DNA from: Colimorpha sp045576855
Lineage (GTDB): Bacteria > Bacteroidota > Bacteroidia > Bacteroidales > P3
Reading direction: 5' to 3'
Length of the DNA stretch: 64,000 nucleotides
NCBI GenBank assembly: GCA_045576855.1
Contig: JAZNHG010000059.1
Span: forward strand, 1 to 64,000
Positions 33,685 through 43,012 of this stretch are shown here, piece by piece; the first letter of the stretch is position 1, and each line of letters begins with the position of its first letter. The translations under genes and the position numbers were made by a program. The notes under the pieces were generated by a model. It had not been told where the DNA came from. It made no database searches and saw only the letters and a list, made by a program, of their open reading frames with translations.

Positions 33685-35853
33685 TTATTCCGACGCACGC
33701 AGTGTAAGTACGAAACCGCCGCCGGGGGCGAGGTGGACCTTTAATGCTGAATTTTGAATTTTGAATTTCGTGCACCTATAGTCGCTGCCCTTGCGGTGGG
33801 CGTTGATACCGTCGGTGTAGAGAGTGACGGTGAGAGACTTCGAGTCTTCAAGTCTTCGAGTCTTCGAGTCTTCAAAACTCTCTATGTCTTGATGTCCTGA
33901 AGTCTTGAAGTCCCGAAGTCTCGAAGTCTCGACGTCTCGATGTCTCGATGTCTCGATGTCTTCGAGATTTATCTCGAGGTCCCGTTCTGTCCAGTTGGTG
34001 ATGCCGCCGATGTACCACGTCTTGCCCTTGCGGCGGGCGGTGACGATGTATTCGCCCACCTCGCCCTGCAGCACGCGCGTCTCGTCCCACACGGTGGGAA
34101 TGGAGGCCACGAAGCGCGTGTAGTCGGGCTCGCGCTCGTAGTGCGTGGGGGAGTCGCAGAGCATGTTGAGCGGCGACTCCAGCACGATGTAGAGCGCCAG
34201 CTGGTGGCAACGCGTACCCTGACTCATGGGCTCCATCCAGCAGGGGTGGTAGTTCCACTTGCCGCCGTTGAGCATCGCCCCCTGCGTGTAGTCCATCGGG
34301 CCGGCGGCCTGGCGGATGAAGGGTATCTCGCAGTCGTAGCGCATCTGGTCCACCGTCGTCGGGGCCCACTTCATCTGTTCCAGTCCGAAGACGCCCTCGA
34401 AGTTGAGCACGTTGGGGTAGGTGCGTGTGAAGCCTGCGGGCTTGAAAGCACCGTGGAAGTCGACCAGCAGGTGGTGCTTGGCGCAGGTCTCCGCCGCACG
34501 GCGGTAGAAGTCGACGGCCAGCTGGTCGTCGCGATCCATGAAGTCGATCTTGAAGCCTCGGACACCCATCTGGCTATAATGCTTGCACACGCGCTCCATG
34601 TCCCTTTCAAAGGCATAGTAACCAGCCCAGAGGATGATGCCGACATTCCTTTCCTTGGCATACTGCACCAGCATTGGCAGGTCAATCTCGGGCACCACAT
34701 TTAGTAATGGTGAATTTTGAATTGTGAATATTGAATTGCTGTCGCCGTCATGTTCAACATTCAAATTTCTAAATTCATAATTCAAAGGAACAGCCCAGCC
34801 CTCGTCGAGGATGACATATTCGATGCCGTACTTGGAGGCGAAGTCGATGTAGTGCTTGTACGTGTCGTTGTTCACTCCGGCGGGGAAGTCGACGCCGCTG
34901 ATGTTAAAACAGTTCCACCATTCCCAGGCCACCTTGCCGGGCTTTATCCAGCTGATATCATCCACCCGCGAGGGCTCGGCCAGCAGGTAGCTCATATTGT
35001 TCATCGCAATCTCTGTGTCGGTGCCCACCATCATGATGCGCCAGGGGAAGACCTTGCTGCGGTCCATCTCGGCGATGTAGTCCTCGCGCTCACGGACCAG
35101 CAGCTGCAGGTTGTTGTGGCCGCCCTGCTCCACGCGACGGGGCAGCGGGGCATGTTCGCCCACAAGAATGCCGCTCTCGCCGGTGCCGTGCAGATAGAGT
35201 CCGGGATAGTCGAGCAAGGCCGACTCGGTGATGCACACCTTCACGCCCTTGTCGCAATGCACCATCAGCGGCAGGAAGCAGAGGCGGCGTTTGTCCAACT
35301 GCGAGAGGGTTGTATGGGTGTATTGGTTCTCGAACGAGGTGCTGTACTGCACATCGTGGCGCAGCGAGTCGAATTGGCTGACGTATGGCGCGGTGACCTC
35401 CCAGTTGGGGTCGAAATTGTAGCTTACGGTCTCTTGTATGACCCTGCCGGGTTCACCCTCCCACACAAAGCGATATGCAATGCCCTCGTTGTAGGCTCGG
35501 AAGACGAGCGAGAGACCTTCCTTCAGGTGCAGGGTCAGCTCGTTACAGTGGTTGCGCATGGTGGCCTGCCGTGTGAAGGGCGAGGCTACAACCTCGTCGA
35601 CCGTGCGGCGCGTGACCTTCCGAACGGTCATCTTATCGAACGACTGCTTCCCTTGAATGTATTCAAGGTCAATGAATGTAGGACGCAACAGCTGAGCACT
35701 GTCGTAATAGACGTAATACCCAAACGATACGCCGTCGGACACAATATGCGTCACCAGCCGCCCGTCGGGCGAGGCAAGGGTGTAGGTCTTTTCTTTGGCT
35801 GACAGCGTGAGCGTCAGCATCAAGAAGGTCAACAGGACTGACAGATGTTTCAT
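33685..35853 (-). CDS. GH97 glycosidase, retaining type
   Basis: Exported 722-residue enzyme with signal peptide (SVLLTFLMLTLTLSA). The N-terminal beta-sandwich (LASPDGRLVTHI) is followed by the TIM barrel with GIEYVILDEGWAVPL and VRGFKIDFMDRDDQLAVDFY. The Asp of KIDFMDR corresponds to the nucleophile of retaining GH97 members such as the alpha-galactosidase BtGH97b; E in GVFGLEQMK may be the acid/base. Near the C-terminus 33838-33964 encodes an insert of 8-nt repeats (TSRLRDFKTSGHQDIESFED). A second insert lies at 34703-34782. Only 4 nt separate it from the second GH97 gene, so they are co-transcribed. Confidence 0.9.
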   Translation of the reverse strand: MKHLSVLLTFLMLTLTLSAKEKTYTLASPDGRLVTHIVSDGVSFGYYVYYDSAQLLRPTFIDLEYIQGKQSFDKMTVRKVTRRTVDEVVASPFTRQATMRNHCNELTLHLKEGLSLVFRAYNEGIAYRFVWEGEPGRVIQETVSYNFDPNWEVTAPYVSQFDSLRHDVQYSTSFENQYTHTTLSQLDKRRLCFLPLMVHCDKGVKVCITESALLDYPGLYLHGTGESGILVGEHAPLPRRVEQGGHNNLQLLVREREDYIAEMDRSKVFPWRIMMVGTDTEIAMNNMSYLLAEPSRVDDISWIKPGKVAWEWWNCFNISGVDFPAGVNNDTYKHYIDFASKYGIEYVILDEGWAVPLNYEFRNLNVEHDGDSNSIFTIQNSPLLNVVPEIDLPMLVQYAKERNVGIILWAGYYAFERDMERVCKHYSQMGVRGFKIDFMDRDDQLAVDFYRRAAETCAKHHLLVDFHGAFKPAGFTRTYPNVLNFEGVFGLEQMKWAPTTVDQMRYDCEIPFIRQAAGPMDYTQGAMLNGGKWNYHPCWMEPMSQGTRCHQLALYIVLESPLNMLCDSPTHYEREPDYTRFVASIPTVWDETRVLQGEVGEYIVTARRKGKTWYIGGITNWTERDLEINLEDIETSRHRDVETSRLRDFKTSGHQDIESFEDSKTRRLEDSKSLTVTLYTDGINAHRKGSDYRCTKFKIQNSALKVHLAPGGGFVLTLRASE

Positions 35854-35857
35854 ATGG

Positions 35858-38308
35858 CTACTTTATTTCGCGGATGGAAACAGCGAAGCCGCCGCAGGGT
35901 GCCATGCGGAGTTTCAGCTTGCTCTTGCTGGTCACTTTCTTCTTGGTGATGGTGTATGCCTTGGGGTTGTAGCCCTCCTTCTGGGCGGCTTCCCAGCCGA
36001 TATGCACATCCGACACGTAGCCGCTGGCGTCCTTGGCATCGGCGTAGATGGTGGCCTCGTACTTCACGCCGGGCTTCAGGAAGTCGAGCTTCACCTCCAC
36101 CTCGCGGGCCTGCTCATCGGTGACACCGCCGACAAACCACGTGTCTCTCGGACTCGCCCCATCCAACCCATTAACCCCATTAACCCCATCCAACCCATAC
36201 ACAAACCGGGCGGCATTGCTGATGACACCCTTCTTGCCGTCGGACAACTCCCCTACCCCCTCGGCGGCGAGGTTGAGGGTGGAGGTCTTGGGATGGCGGG
36301 CGGTGACGATATAGTCGCCCGGTTCGGCGTAGAGGTAGATGCTGGTGTCCCAGTCCACAGCCACATCCTTGATGAATTGGAAGGCGTCCATGTGGGGCTC
36401 GTAGTGCTCGGGGAAATCGGCGGCCATCTGCAGCGGCGAATAGAAGGTGACATACAGTCCCAGCTGGTTGCAGATCGTATGGCGCATCAGGTCTCGGTTC
36501 CACGGGGCATTCTTCTCCATGTCGGTCTCGAAGATGCCGGGGGTGTAGTCCATCGGGCCGCCCTGCAGCCGCGTGAAGGGCAGGATGGTGGTGTGGCCGG
36601 GATTGATCCTCCCGCGGAACTCGGTGCCCATCGCGCTCTCGTTGCCAATCATGTTGGGCCACGTGCGGCAGAGGCCCGAGGGGCGCACCGCCTCGTGGGC
36701 ATTGACCATTATCTTGTGCTTGGCGGCCTCGACGATGGCACGGTGGTAGTGGTTGATGATGGGCTGGCTGTAGTGGTGCTCGCCGTGAGGAACGATGTGG
36801 CCCACATAGCCGCTTTTGACGGCATCGTAGCCGTAGCGGTTCATCAGCGAGTAGGCTGGCTCCATAAAGCGCTCGTAGTTGGAGACCGACGAACTGCTTT
36901 CATGATGCATAATCAGGCGGATGCCCTTGCGGTGGGCATATTCGTTGAGCGCCGGCAGGTCGAAGTCGGGATAGGGCGTCTGGAAGTCGAAGACGTAGTC
37001 CTTGTCCTTGCCGTACCAGTCTTCCCAGCCGATGTTCCAACCTTCGATAAGCAGGGCGTCGAAGCCGTGCTCGGCGGCGAAGTCGATGTAGCGGCGTACG
37101 TTGGCGTTGTTGGCGCCGTGGCGGCCGTGGGGCTTGGCTTTGGTGTAGTCGGTGACGGAGCCCTGCAGCGAGGGCGGCAGCGAGGGGTCGCCGGGCAGAC
37201 GCACCGAGGGGAAGTCGTTGGTGTAGCCCCAGGTGCTGTGGTCGCTGATCATCTCCCACCACACGCCCATGTACTTCACCGGGTGTATCCAGCTGACGTC
37301 CTCAAGTGCGCAAGGCTCGTTGAGGTTGAGTATCAGGCGCGAGCGCAGCACATCGGTAGCGCTCTCGCACACCTGGACGGTGCGCCAAGGGGTGTAGCAG
37401 GGCGACTGCAGTCGGCCCACATAGCCTGTGGCGTCGGGCGTGAGGTGAACCCTGAGAGTGGGTAGTGGACAGTGGGTAGTGGATAGCACTTGTCCCCGAG
37501 TGCTCCCCACTATCCACTCCCCACTATCCACTTGCAAATCCAGGTTCATCGTGGGGAAGTCGAGCACGGCGGCCTCGTGGATGTTGATGTATAGCCCGTC
37601 GTCGGTCTTCATCTGCAGGGCGGTCTGCACACCACTGTCCGAGAAGCTCTTCCACGGCCAGCCGCCGGTGAGGTGGGGATTGTTGTGCAACTCGCGCACT
37701 TGGCTGAGGCGGCTCTGCGTGTAGTTGAACTCCTGCGTGTCGTAGTCGCCGGGAATCCACCAGGCCGTGTGGTCGCCCGTCATACGGAATTCCGTCAGCT
37801 CGTCGGTGAGCCAGAAGGTCACCAGTGAATTTTGAATGCTGAATGTTGAATGTTGAATTTTCTGCGGGAACTCGTAGCGGAACCCGAGGCCGTCGTCGTA
37901 GAGGCGGAAGCGGACGACCATCACCGTAGGCTTGTCGACGCACTTGCCCTCGTGGTCCAGGTAGAAGTCCTGCTGCAGCGTGACGCAGAGCTCGTTGTAG
38001 TGGTTGCGTATATTGGCCTCCTCGCCCCAGACGGGATGCCACACCTCGTCGAAGGTACTGCGCTGCACATGGCTCACGCTGAAGCCGCTGGCCAGGTCGC
38101 TCTTGCGCCATTCCAGCGTGAAGCCCATGCGCGAATCGCGCACCACCGTCTTGCCCTCGCGCTCGAGCGAATACACAGGCCGACCGCCGTCCGCCAGATA
38201 GAAGTGCGCCGCCAGCCGTCCGTCGGGACTACGAAGCGTCAGTGTGTCGGCCCCGCGGGCCATTCCGATAGCGGCCATGAATGCCACCAATAAAAGCAAC
38301 CTTTTCAT
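35858..38308 (-). CDS. GH97 glycosidase, inverting (SusB-like) type
   Basis: Exported 816-residue enzyme (signal MKRLLLLVAFMAAIGMARG). The catalytic barrel reads GFDALLIEGWNIGWEDW, YGYDAVKSGYVG and VNAHEAVRPSG, GNESAMGTEFRG. The Gly in KSGYV replaces the nucleophile Asp, and the Glu residues of NAHE and GNESA fit the paired bases of inverting SusB-type alpha-glucosidases. In-frame repeat inserts occur at 37829-37860 (PQKIQHSTFSIQNS) and 37456-37532 (VDSGEWIVGSTRGQVL). With GH78 and the retaining GH97 upstream it forms an enzyme set for rhamnose-containing alpha-linked glycans. Confidence 0.9.
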   Translation of the reverse strand: MKRLLLLVAFMAAIGMARGADTLTLRSPDGRLAAHFYLADGGRPVYSLEREGKTVVRDSRMGFTLEWRKSDLASGFSVSHVQRSTFDEVWHPVWGEEANIRNHYNELCVTLQQDFYLDHEGKCVDKPTVMVVRFRLYDDGLGFRYEFPQKIQHSTFSIQNSLVTFWLTDELTEFRMTGDHTAWWIPGDYDTQEFNYTQSRLSQVRELHNNPHLTGGWPWKSFSDSGVQTALQMKTDDGLYINIHEAAVLDFPTMNLDLQVDSGEWIVGSTRGQVLSTTHCPLPTLRVHLTPDATGYVGRLQSPCYTPWRTVQVCESATDVLRSRLILNLNEPCALEDVSWIHPVKYMGVWWEMISDHSTWGYTNDFPSVRLPGDPSLPPSLQGSVTDYTKAKPHGRHGANNANVRRYIDFAAEHGFDALLIEGWNIGWEDWYGKDKDYVFDFQTPYPDFDLPALNEYAHRKGIRLIMHHESSSSVSNYERFMEPAYSLMNRYGYDAVKSGYVGHIVPHGEHHYSQPIINHYHRAIVEAAKHKIMVNAHEAVRPSGLCRTWPNMIGNESAMGTEFRGRINPGHTTILPFTRLQGGPMDYTPGIFETDMEKNAPWNRDLMRHTICNQLGLYVTFYSPLQMAADFPEHYEPHMDAFQFIKDVAVDWDTSIYLYAEPGDYIVTARHPKTSTLNLAAEGVGELSDGKKGVISNAARFVYGLDGVNGVNGLDGASPRDTWFVGGVTDEQAREVEVKLDFLKPGVKYEATIYADAKDASGYVSDVHIGWEAAQKEGYNPKAYTITKKKVTSKSKLKLRMAPCGGFAVSIREIK
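37456..37532. repeat. CCACTAY dyad element, copy in GH97
   Basis: Arms GTGGGTAGTGGACAGTGGG / CCACTATCCACTCCCCACT around AGCACTTGTCCCCGAGTGCT. Read in frame with no stop: its sense GAG replaces the TAG seen in the GH78 copy. Confidence 0.85.
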
Positions 38309-38354
38309 ATCTCAAAATTATATATTCCTACATTCACCATTCACAATTCATCAT

Positions 38355-39599
38355 TCACAATTCATCATTCACCCCTCCCTCGCCACGCTTCTTCCGATCG
38401 TACAGCTCGGCGGTGGCGGTGAAGAAGGCGTCGCCGCTGCTGTTGAGGGCGGTCTCCACCGAGTCCTGCACCACGCCCACGATAAAGCCTATGGCCACAG
38501 CCTGCATGGCCACGTCGTTCGGTATGCCGAAGAAGGAGCAGGCCATCGGAATCAGCAGCAGGCTGCCGCCCGCCACCCCCGAGGCGCCGCAGGCACCCAG
38601 CGTGGCAATCACGCCCAGGAAGAGCGCCGAGCCGAAGCTGACGTCGATGCCCAGCGTGTGCGCCACCGCCAGCGAGAAGACCGTGATGGTCACCGCCGCA
38701 CCGTCCATATTGATGGTGGCGCCCAGCGGGATACTCACCGAATAGAACTCCTCGTCCAGGCCCAGCTTCTTGCACAGCGCCATATTGATGGGTATATTGG
38801 CCGCCGACGAGCGGGTGAAGAATGCCTGCAGTCCACTCTCGCGCAGACAGGTGAAGAGCAGCGGATAGGGATTGCGGCGCAGCAGCACGAACGAGATGAG
38901 CGGATTGAACACAAAGGCATTGACCAGCATGCAGCCCACCAGCAACAGCAGCAGGTGCCCATAGGTGGTGAACACCGAGAGGCCGTTCTCGCTCACCGTG
39001 CTGAACACCAGGCCCAGGATGCCGAACGGGGCAAACTGGATGACCCACTTCACCACACGCGTGACCACCGAACTCAGGTCGTGCACCACATTGACCGTGG
39101 CCTTGGAGGCCATCGTCTTCAGCGCCACACCCATGATGATGCTCCAGAAGAGGATGGCGATATAGTTGGCATTGGCTATGGCGGCCACCGGGTTGGCCAC
39201 CATAGAGGTGAGCAGGTTGGCAAACACCTCGGCCAGCGAACCCGCCGAGGGCTCTACGTCGGCCGTGGCCCCAAGCTCCAGCGTCACGGGAAACAGCGAG
39301 CTGCCCACCACGGCGCACAGGGCGGCGATGAAGGTGGAAAGCAGATAGACGGCTATCAGCGAGCGGAAGCGGCGCCCCAGTCCGCTGCCCGCCTTGGCCA
39401 CCGACGACATGACCAGCACGGCCACCAGCACCGGTGCTATCCCCTTCAGCGCGCTGACGAACATGCGCCCCAGTATGGCTATGCCCGTCCACTGCGGCAG
39501 CAGCAGTCCCAGCAGGGCACCTATCACCAATCCTGTCAGTATCCGCAGCATCAGGCTCACGGACGTGTACTTCTCCAGTAGTTGTTTGAATACGTTCAT
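38355..39599 (-). CDS. sstT: Sodium/serine-threonine symporter
   Basis: Inner-membrane transporter of the DAACS (glutamate transporter-like) family, 414 residues. Multiple membrane helices and the re-entrant-loop motif (AVTITVFSLAVAHTLG and SSAANIPINMALCK) match SstT; SALKGIAPVLVAVLVMSSVA is also typical. It imports serine and threonine with Na+. It follows the GH97 gene by 46 nt; expression control is unknown. Upstream (39617-39709) is an array of CGAAGAGT/CGAAAAGT octamers. Confidence 0.93.
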   Translation of the reverse strand: MNVFKQLLEKYTSVSLMLRILTGLVIGALLGLLLPQWTGIAILGRMFVSALKGIAPVLVAVLVMSSVAKAGSGLGRRFRSLIAVYLLSTFIAALCAVVGSSLFPVTLELGATADVEPSAGSLAEVFANLLTSMVANPVAAIANANYIAILFWSIIMGVALKTMASKATVNVVHDLSSVVTRVVKWVIQFAPFGILGLVFSTVSENGLSVFTTYGHLLLLLVGCMLVNAFVFNPLISFVLLRRNPYPLLFTCLRESGLQAFFTRSSAANIPINMALCKKLGLDEEFYSVSIPLGATINMDGAAVTITVFSLAVAHTLGIDVSFGSALFLGVIATLGACGASGVAGGSLLLIPMACSFFGIPNDVAMQAVAIGFIVGVVQDSVETALNSSGDAFFTATAELYDRKKRGEGGVNDEL

Positions 39600-39616
39600 A
39601 GTTTGTAGTTTGTAGT

Positions 39617-39709
39617 CTAAGAGGCGAAAAGCCTAAGAGTCGAAAAGTCGAAGAGTCGAAGAGTCGAAGAGTCGAAAAGTCGAAAAGTCGAAGAGTCGAA
39701 GGGTCTAAG
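39617..39709. repeat. Octamer array CGAAGAGT/CGAAAAGT
   Basis: About eleven 8-nt units between guaD and sstT. The same octamer family (CGAAGTCT) is found within valS, sdhA, GH97 and GH78 genes. Confidence 0.9.
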
Positions 39710-39751
39710 AGCACTTGCCACAGACAATCTTGGCTCATCATTCTTCATTCA

Positions 39752-40222
39752 TCAATATCCCCGGTGCGGCAGTTCCATATATTCGCGAAAGAGCTCCAGG
39801 CAGGCGTCGCGGTCCGTCTGGCACAGCACGTCGGACAGCTGGTCGCGGCCGGAGAAAATATCGTTGAAATGGTCGTCGCGGAAGCCGATGAGGGCGTTGT
39901 CCTTGATGGTGCAGCCGTAGTAGATATGGCTGATATTGGCCCACAGGCAGGCACAGAGACACATGTGGCAGGGCTCGCCGGTAGTGTAGATGTCGCAACC
40001 CGACAGGTCGTGGCTGCCCAGCCGCCGGCAGGCGTCGCGTATGGCCTCCACCTCGCCGTGCGCCGTCGGGTCGTGATGGCTCAGCACCCGGTTGTGGCCG
40101 CGTCCGATGACGACGCCGTCCCGCACCACCACCGAGCCGAAGGGGCCGCCGTCGCCGGCATGTATGCCCCTACGTGCCTCGGCAATAGCCTGTTGCATAT
40201 AGGAATCGGTTCTATCATTCAT
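39752..40222 (-). CDS. guaD: Guanine deaminase-like nucleoside/base deaminase
   Basis: Zinc hydrolase of the cytidine deaminase fold, 156 residues, same length as B. subtilis GuaD. Zinc ligands: His in PTAHGEVEAIR (with catalytic Glu) and the two Cys of GEPCHMCLCA. The C-terminal GFRDDHFNDIF matches GuaD (GFDDSF). Likely deaminates guanine to xanthine for purine salvage; tRNA adenosine deaminase (TadA) is less likely because of the GuaD-type tail. The start is immediately after a TATTAACCATG. Confidence 0.85.
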   Translation of the reverse strand: MNDRTDSYMQQAIAEARRGIHAGDGGPFGSVVVRDGVVIGRGHNRVLSHHDPTAHGEVEAIRDACRRLGSHDLSGCDIYTTGEPCHMCLCACLWANISHIYYGCTIKDNALIGFRDDHFNDIFSGRDQLSDVLCQTDRDACLELFREYMELPHRGY

Positions 40223-40354
40223 GGTTATTATATGTATTGACTACCCATGACAACGCAAAAACGCCGGTTTTATTATCCCGCCCCCCAAATAAAGCCCCGA
40301 CACGGTTTAACATCTTTTAACTTGCAAAATCCAACTGCACGCTGAGGGGGCTTT

Positions 40355-40460
40355 ATTCAGTGTTCAGTGTGTAGTGTTCAGTGTGCAGCGTTCAGTGTTC
40401 AGTGAGCAGCGTTCAGTGAGCAGTGTTCAGTGAGCAGTGCCAGAGTAAGATATTCAGTGT
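40355..40460 (+). repeat. CAGTGTT heptamer array
   Basis: GTTCAGTGTTCAGTG-type units of 7-8 nt between guaD and the M13 peptidase; a related array is at 57531-57598 (AACACTG). The 40223-40949 gap is otherwise the repeat copies at 40547 and 40635. Confidence 0.85.
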
Positions 40461-40546
40461 TAAGTTTATAGGTGGTGTGCAGCAGCCTTTTTTCTGCAGA
40501 CCGCTGAAGACTGAACACTGCACACTGACCACTTACCCGAAGGGGG

Positions 40547-40620
40547 TCATCCTACCACCATCCTACCATCAACCTACCACCATCCTACCACCATCCTACC
40601 ATTTTAACATTTCGGAAGCA
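40547..40620 (+). repeat. 11-nt TACCACCATCC array, family B, copy 2
   Basis: CATCCTACCACC units followed by CATTTTAACATTTCGGAAGCA, matching 6800-6874 over the array and the right flank. Confidence 0.85.
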
Positions 40621-40634
40621 ACGATGGTCAGGTC

Positions 40635-40750
40635 GAAACTCGGAGGTCGGAGGTCGGATTAGGTCGGGGGTATGAGGTGGGAGGTCGGAAGTGGGATGGG
40701 ACCTCATACCTCCGACCTCCGCCCTCCGACCTCATACCTCCGCCCTCCGC
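40635..40750. repeat. CCTCCGA/CCTCATA heptamer inverted arrays
   Basis: GGAGGTCGGAGGTCGG on one side and CCTCATACCTCCGACCTCC on the other form an inverted pair of 7-nt arrays. A smaller copy (13800-13828) lies between nrdD and nrdG. Confidence 0.85.
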
Positions 40751-40902
40751 CCGGCGCCTGCGGGTGAAAAAACGCCGCTTCGGGCCGCCGGAAAGCGGAA
40801 AAACAGGCGCCGCACCTCGCGGGCGCCCTTCGGTAACGGCATGATAATAGGCACTGTATATATTTTTTTCAAATAAATACGCCATATTCGGAAATCTTTG
40901 TG

Positions 40903-40910
40903 TAACTTTG
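40903..40910 (+). promoter_or_regulatory. -7 element for the M13 peptidase operon
   Basis: TAACTTTG, 40 nt before the ATG at 40950; the upstream TTTG box is ambiguous. Confidence 0.5.
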
Positions 40911-40949
40911 CATTTTGTTTTGTAGAATACAAATTATAAATAACAAGAG

Positions 40950-43007
40950 ATGAAAAAAACCCTTTTAAGCATTGCTACTATGGCAGTTATCGCTAGCGGT
41001 TGCCAGCACAAGGCGGAGCTCACCTCCGGCGTGAACCCTGACAACTTCGACACTACGGTCCGACTGGAGGACGACTTCTACCAGTACGCCTGCGGCGGCT
41101 GGATGAAAAACAACCCGCTCGACGCCGAGCACTCGCGCTACGGCGCCTTCGACGTGCTGGCCGAGAAGGCACAGGAAAACATGCGCGGCATCATCGACTC
41201 GGTGAGTGCCATGCAGAACGAAGCCGGCTCGCTGGCCGACAAAATCGCCACGCTCTACAACATCGGTATGGACAGCGTGCGCCTGCAGGAGCAGGGCGCC
41301 GAGCCTCTGATGCCCTTCCTGGAGGAAATCAACCAGGTGAAGACCCGCGACGACGCGTGGGCCGAGCTGCTGAAGATGCACCGCCGTGGCAACCACGTGC
41401 TCTTCGGCGTCTTCGGCGAGGCCGACAAGGACAACGCCAAAATGTGCATCGCCTGGGCCTACCAGAGCGGTCTCGGTCTGGGCGACCGCGACTACTACCT
41501 CACCGACGAGGGCAACAACCAGAAAGTCCGCGCCGGCTATGTGGAGCTGATGGCCAAGGAATTCGCCATGGCCGGCTACGACAAGCTGAGCGGCATACGC
41601 GCCGACAAGCTGGCCCAGATGGTCATGACCTTCGAGACCCGCCTGGCCAAGAGCCAGAACACGCGCCTCGAGAACCGCGACCCCCAGGCCACCTTCAACC
41701 GCTTCACCGTCGACAGCGCCACCACGCTGACCCCCAACATCGACTGGAAGGGCTACTTCACCACCATGAACATCATGGAAGGCATGGAGACCTTCAACAT
41801 CGCCCAGGTCAAATACTTCGAGGAGGTGAACCGCGTGCTGGCCGACACCGACGTGGAAATCCTGAAAGCCTACTTCGCCTGGCATGAAATCAACGGCGCC
41901 GCCGGCTACCTCAGCGACGACTTCGTGAACGCCCACTTCGACTTCTACGGCAAGCTGCTCAGCGGCCGCGAGGTGAACCGCCCCCGCTGGAAACGCGTCA
42001 CCGGCACCGTCGACGGCGCTATGGGCGAGGCCCTCGGCAAACTCTACGTCGAGCGCTACTTCCCCGCCGAGGCCAAGGCCCGCATGGAGACCCTCGTGCA
42101 GAACCTCATCACCGCCCTCGGCCAGCGCATAGACATGGCCACCTGGATGACCGACGCCACCAAGGCCAACGCCCACGACAAACTCTCCACCATCCTGGTC
42201 AAGATTGGCTACCCCAACAAATGGCGCGACTACAGCGGCCTGGAAATCAAGAACGACAGCTACTATGCCAACGTGGTGCGCAGCAACGAGTTCGACATGG
42301 ACTACATGCTCAGCAAAATCAACAAGCCTGTGGACCGCGACGAATGGCAGATGACCCCCCAGACGGTCAACGCCTACTACAACCCCACCACCAATGAAAT
42401 CTGCTTCCCCGCCGCCATCCTGCAACCCCCGTTCTTCAACATGGAGGCCGACGAGGCCGCCAACTACGGCGCCATCGGCGTCGTCATCGGCCACGAACTG
42501 ACCCACGGCTTCGGCGACCAGGGCCGCCAGTACGACAAGGACGGCAACCTCAACGACTGGTGGACCGAAGAAGATGCCGCCAACTTCAACACCAACAAGC
42601 AGGCCCTCATCGACGCCTTCAACGAGTGCGTGGCCCTCGACGACCCCGAGCTCGGCCTCATCCACGGCAACGGCGAGCTCACCCTCGGTGAGAATATCGC
42701 CGACAACGGCGGTCTGCACGTCAGCTATCTGGCCATGCAGAATGCCAAGGCCAAGAAGCAGCTGAACGCCAAAGAGATGGACGGCTTCACCCCCGAGCAG
42801 CGCTTCTTCCTGGCCTATGCCGCCGTGTGGGCCAGCAACATCCGCCCGCAGGCCGCCCTGCAGCTCACCCAGATGGATGTGCACTCGCTGGGCCGCAACC
42901 GCGTGAATGTGGCTCTGCCGCAGGTGACCGAGTTTGTCGAGGCTTTCGGCATCAAAGAGGGCGACGGCATGTGGATTGCCCCTGAAAAACGTGCCCTTCT
43001 CTGGTAA
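40950..43007 (+). CDS. pepO: M13-family metallopeptidase (PepO/neprilysin-like) lipoprotein
   Basis: Zinc endopeptidase of the envelope, 685 residues. A lipoprotein signal (SIATMAVIASGC) is followed by the M13 N-terminal domain (DDFYQYACGGWMKNNPL) and the peptidase core with HEXXH in VVIGHELTHGFGDQG near residue 520. ENIADNGGL supplies the third zinc ligand. NAYYNPTTNEICFPAAILQPPFF is another hallmark. It heads the plus-strand run to valS; the gap to the next gene is 5 nt. Its physiological substrate in Bacteroidetes is unknown; small peptides are likely. Confidence 0.94.
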   Translation: MKKTLLSIATMAVIASGCQHKAELTSGVNPDNFDTTVRLEDDFYQYACGGWMKNNPLDAEHSRYGAFDVLAEKAQENMRGIIDSVSAMQNEAGSLADKIATLYNIGMDSVRLQEQGAEPLMPFLEEINQVKTRDDAWAELLKMHRRGNHVLFGVFGEADKDNAKMCIAWAYQSGLGLGDRDYYLTDEGNNQKVRAGYVELMAKEFAMAGYDKLSGIRADKLAQMVMTFETRLAKSQNTRLENRDPQATFNRFTVDSATTLTPNIDWKGYFTTMNIMEGMETFNIAQVKYFEEVNRVLADTDVEILKAYFAWHEINGAAGYLSDDFVNAHFDFYGKLLSGREVNRPRWKRVTGTVDGAMGEALGKLYVERYFPAEAKARMETLVQNLITALGQRIDMATWMTDATKANAHDKLSTILVKIGYPNKWRDYSGLEIKNDSYYANVVRSNEFDMDYMLSKINKPVDRDEWQMTPQTVNAYYNPTTNEICFPAAILQPPFFNMEADEAANYGAIGVVIGHELTHGFGDQGRQYDKDGNLNDWWTEEDAANFNTNKQALIDAFNECVALDDPELGLIHGNGELTLGENIADNGGLHVSYLAMQNAKAKKQLNAKEMDGFTPEQRFFLAYAAVWASNIRPQAALQLTQMDVHSLGRNRVNVALPQVTEFVEAFGIKEGDGMWIAPEKRALLW

Positions 43008-43012
43008 TCACT

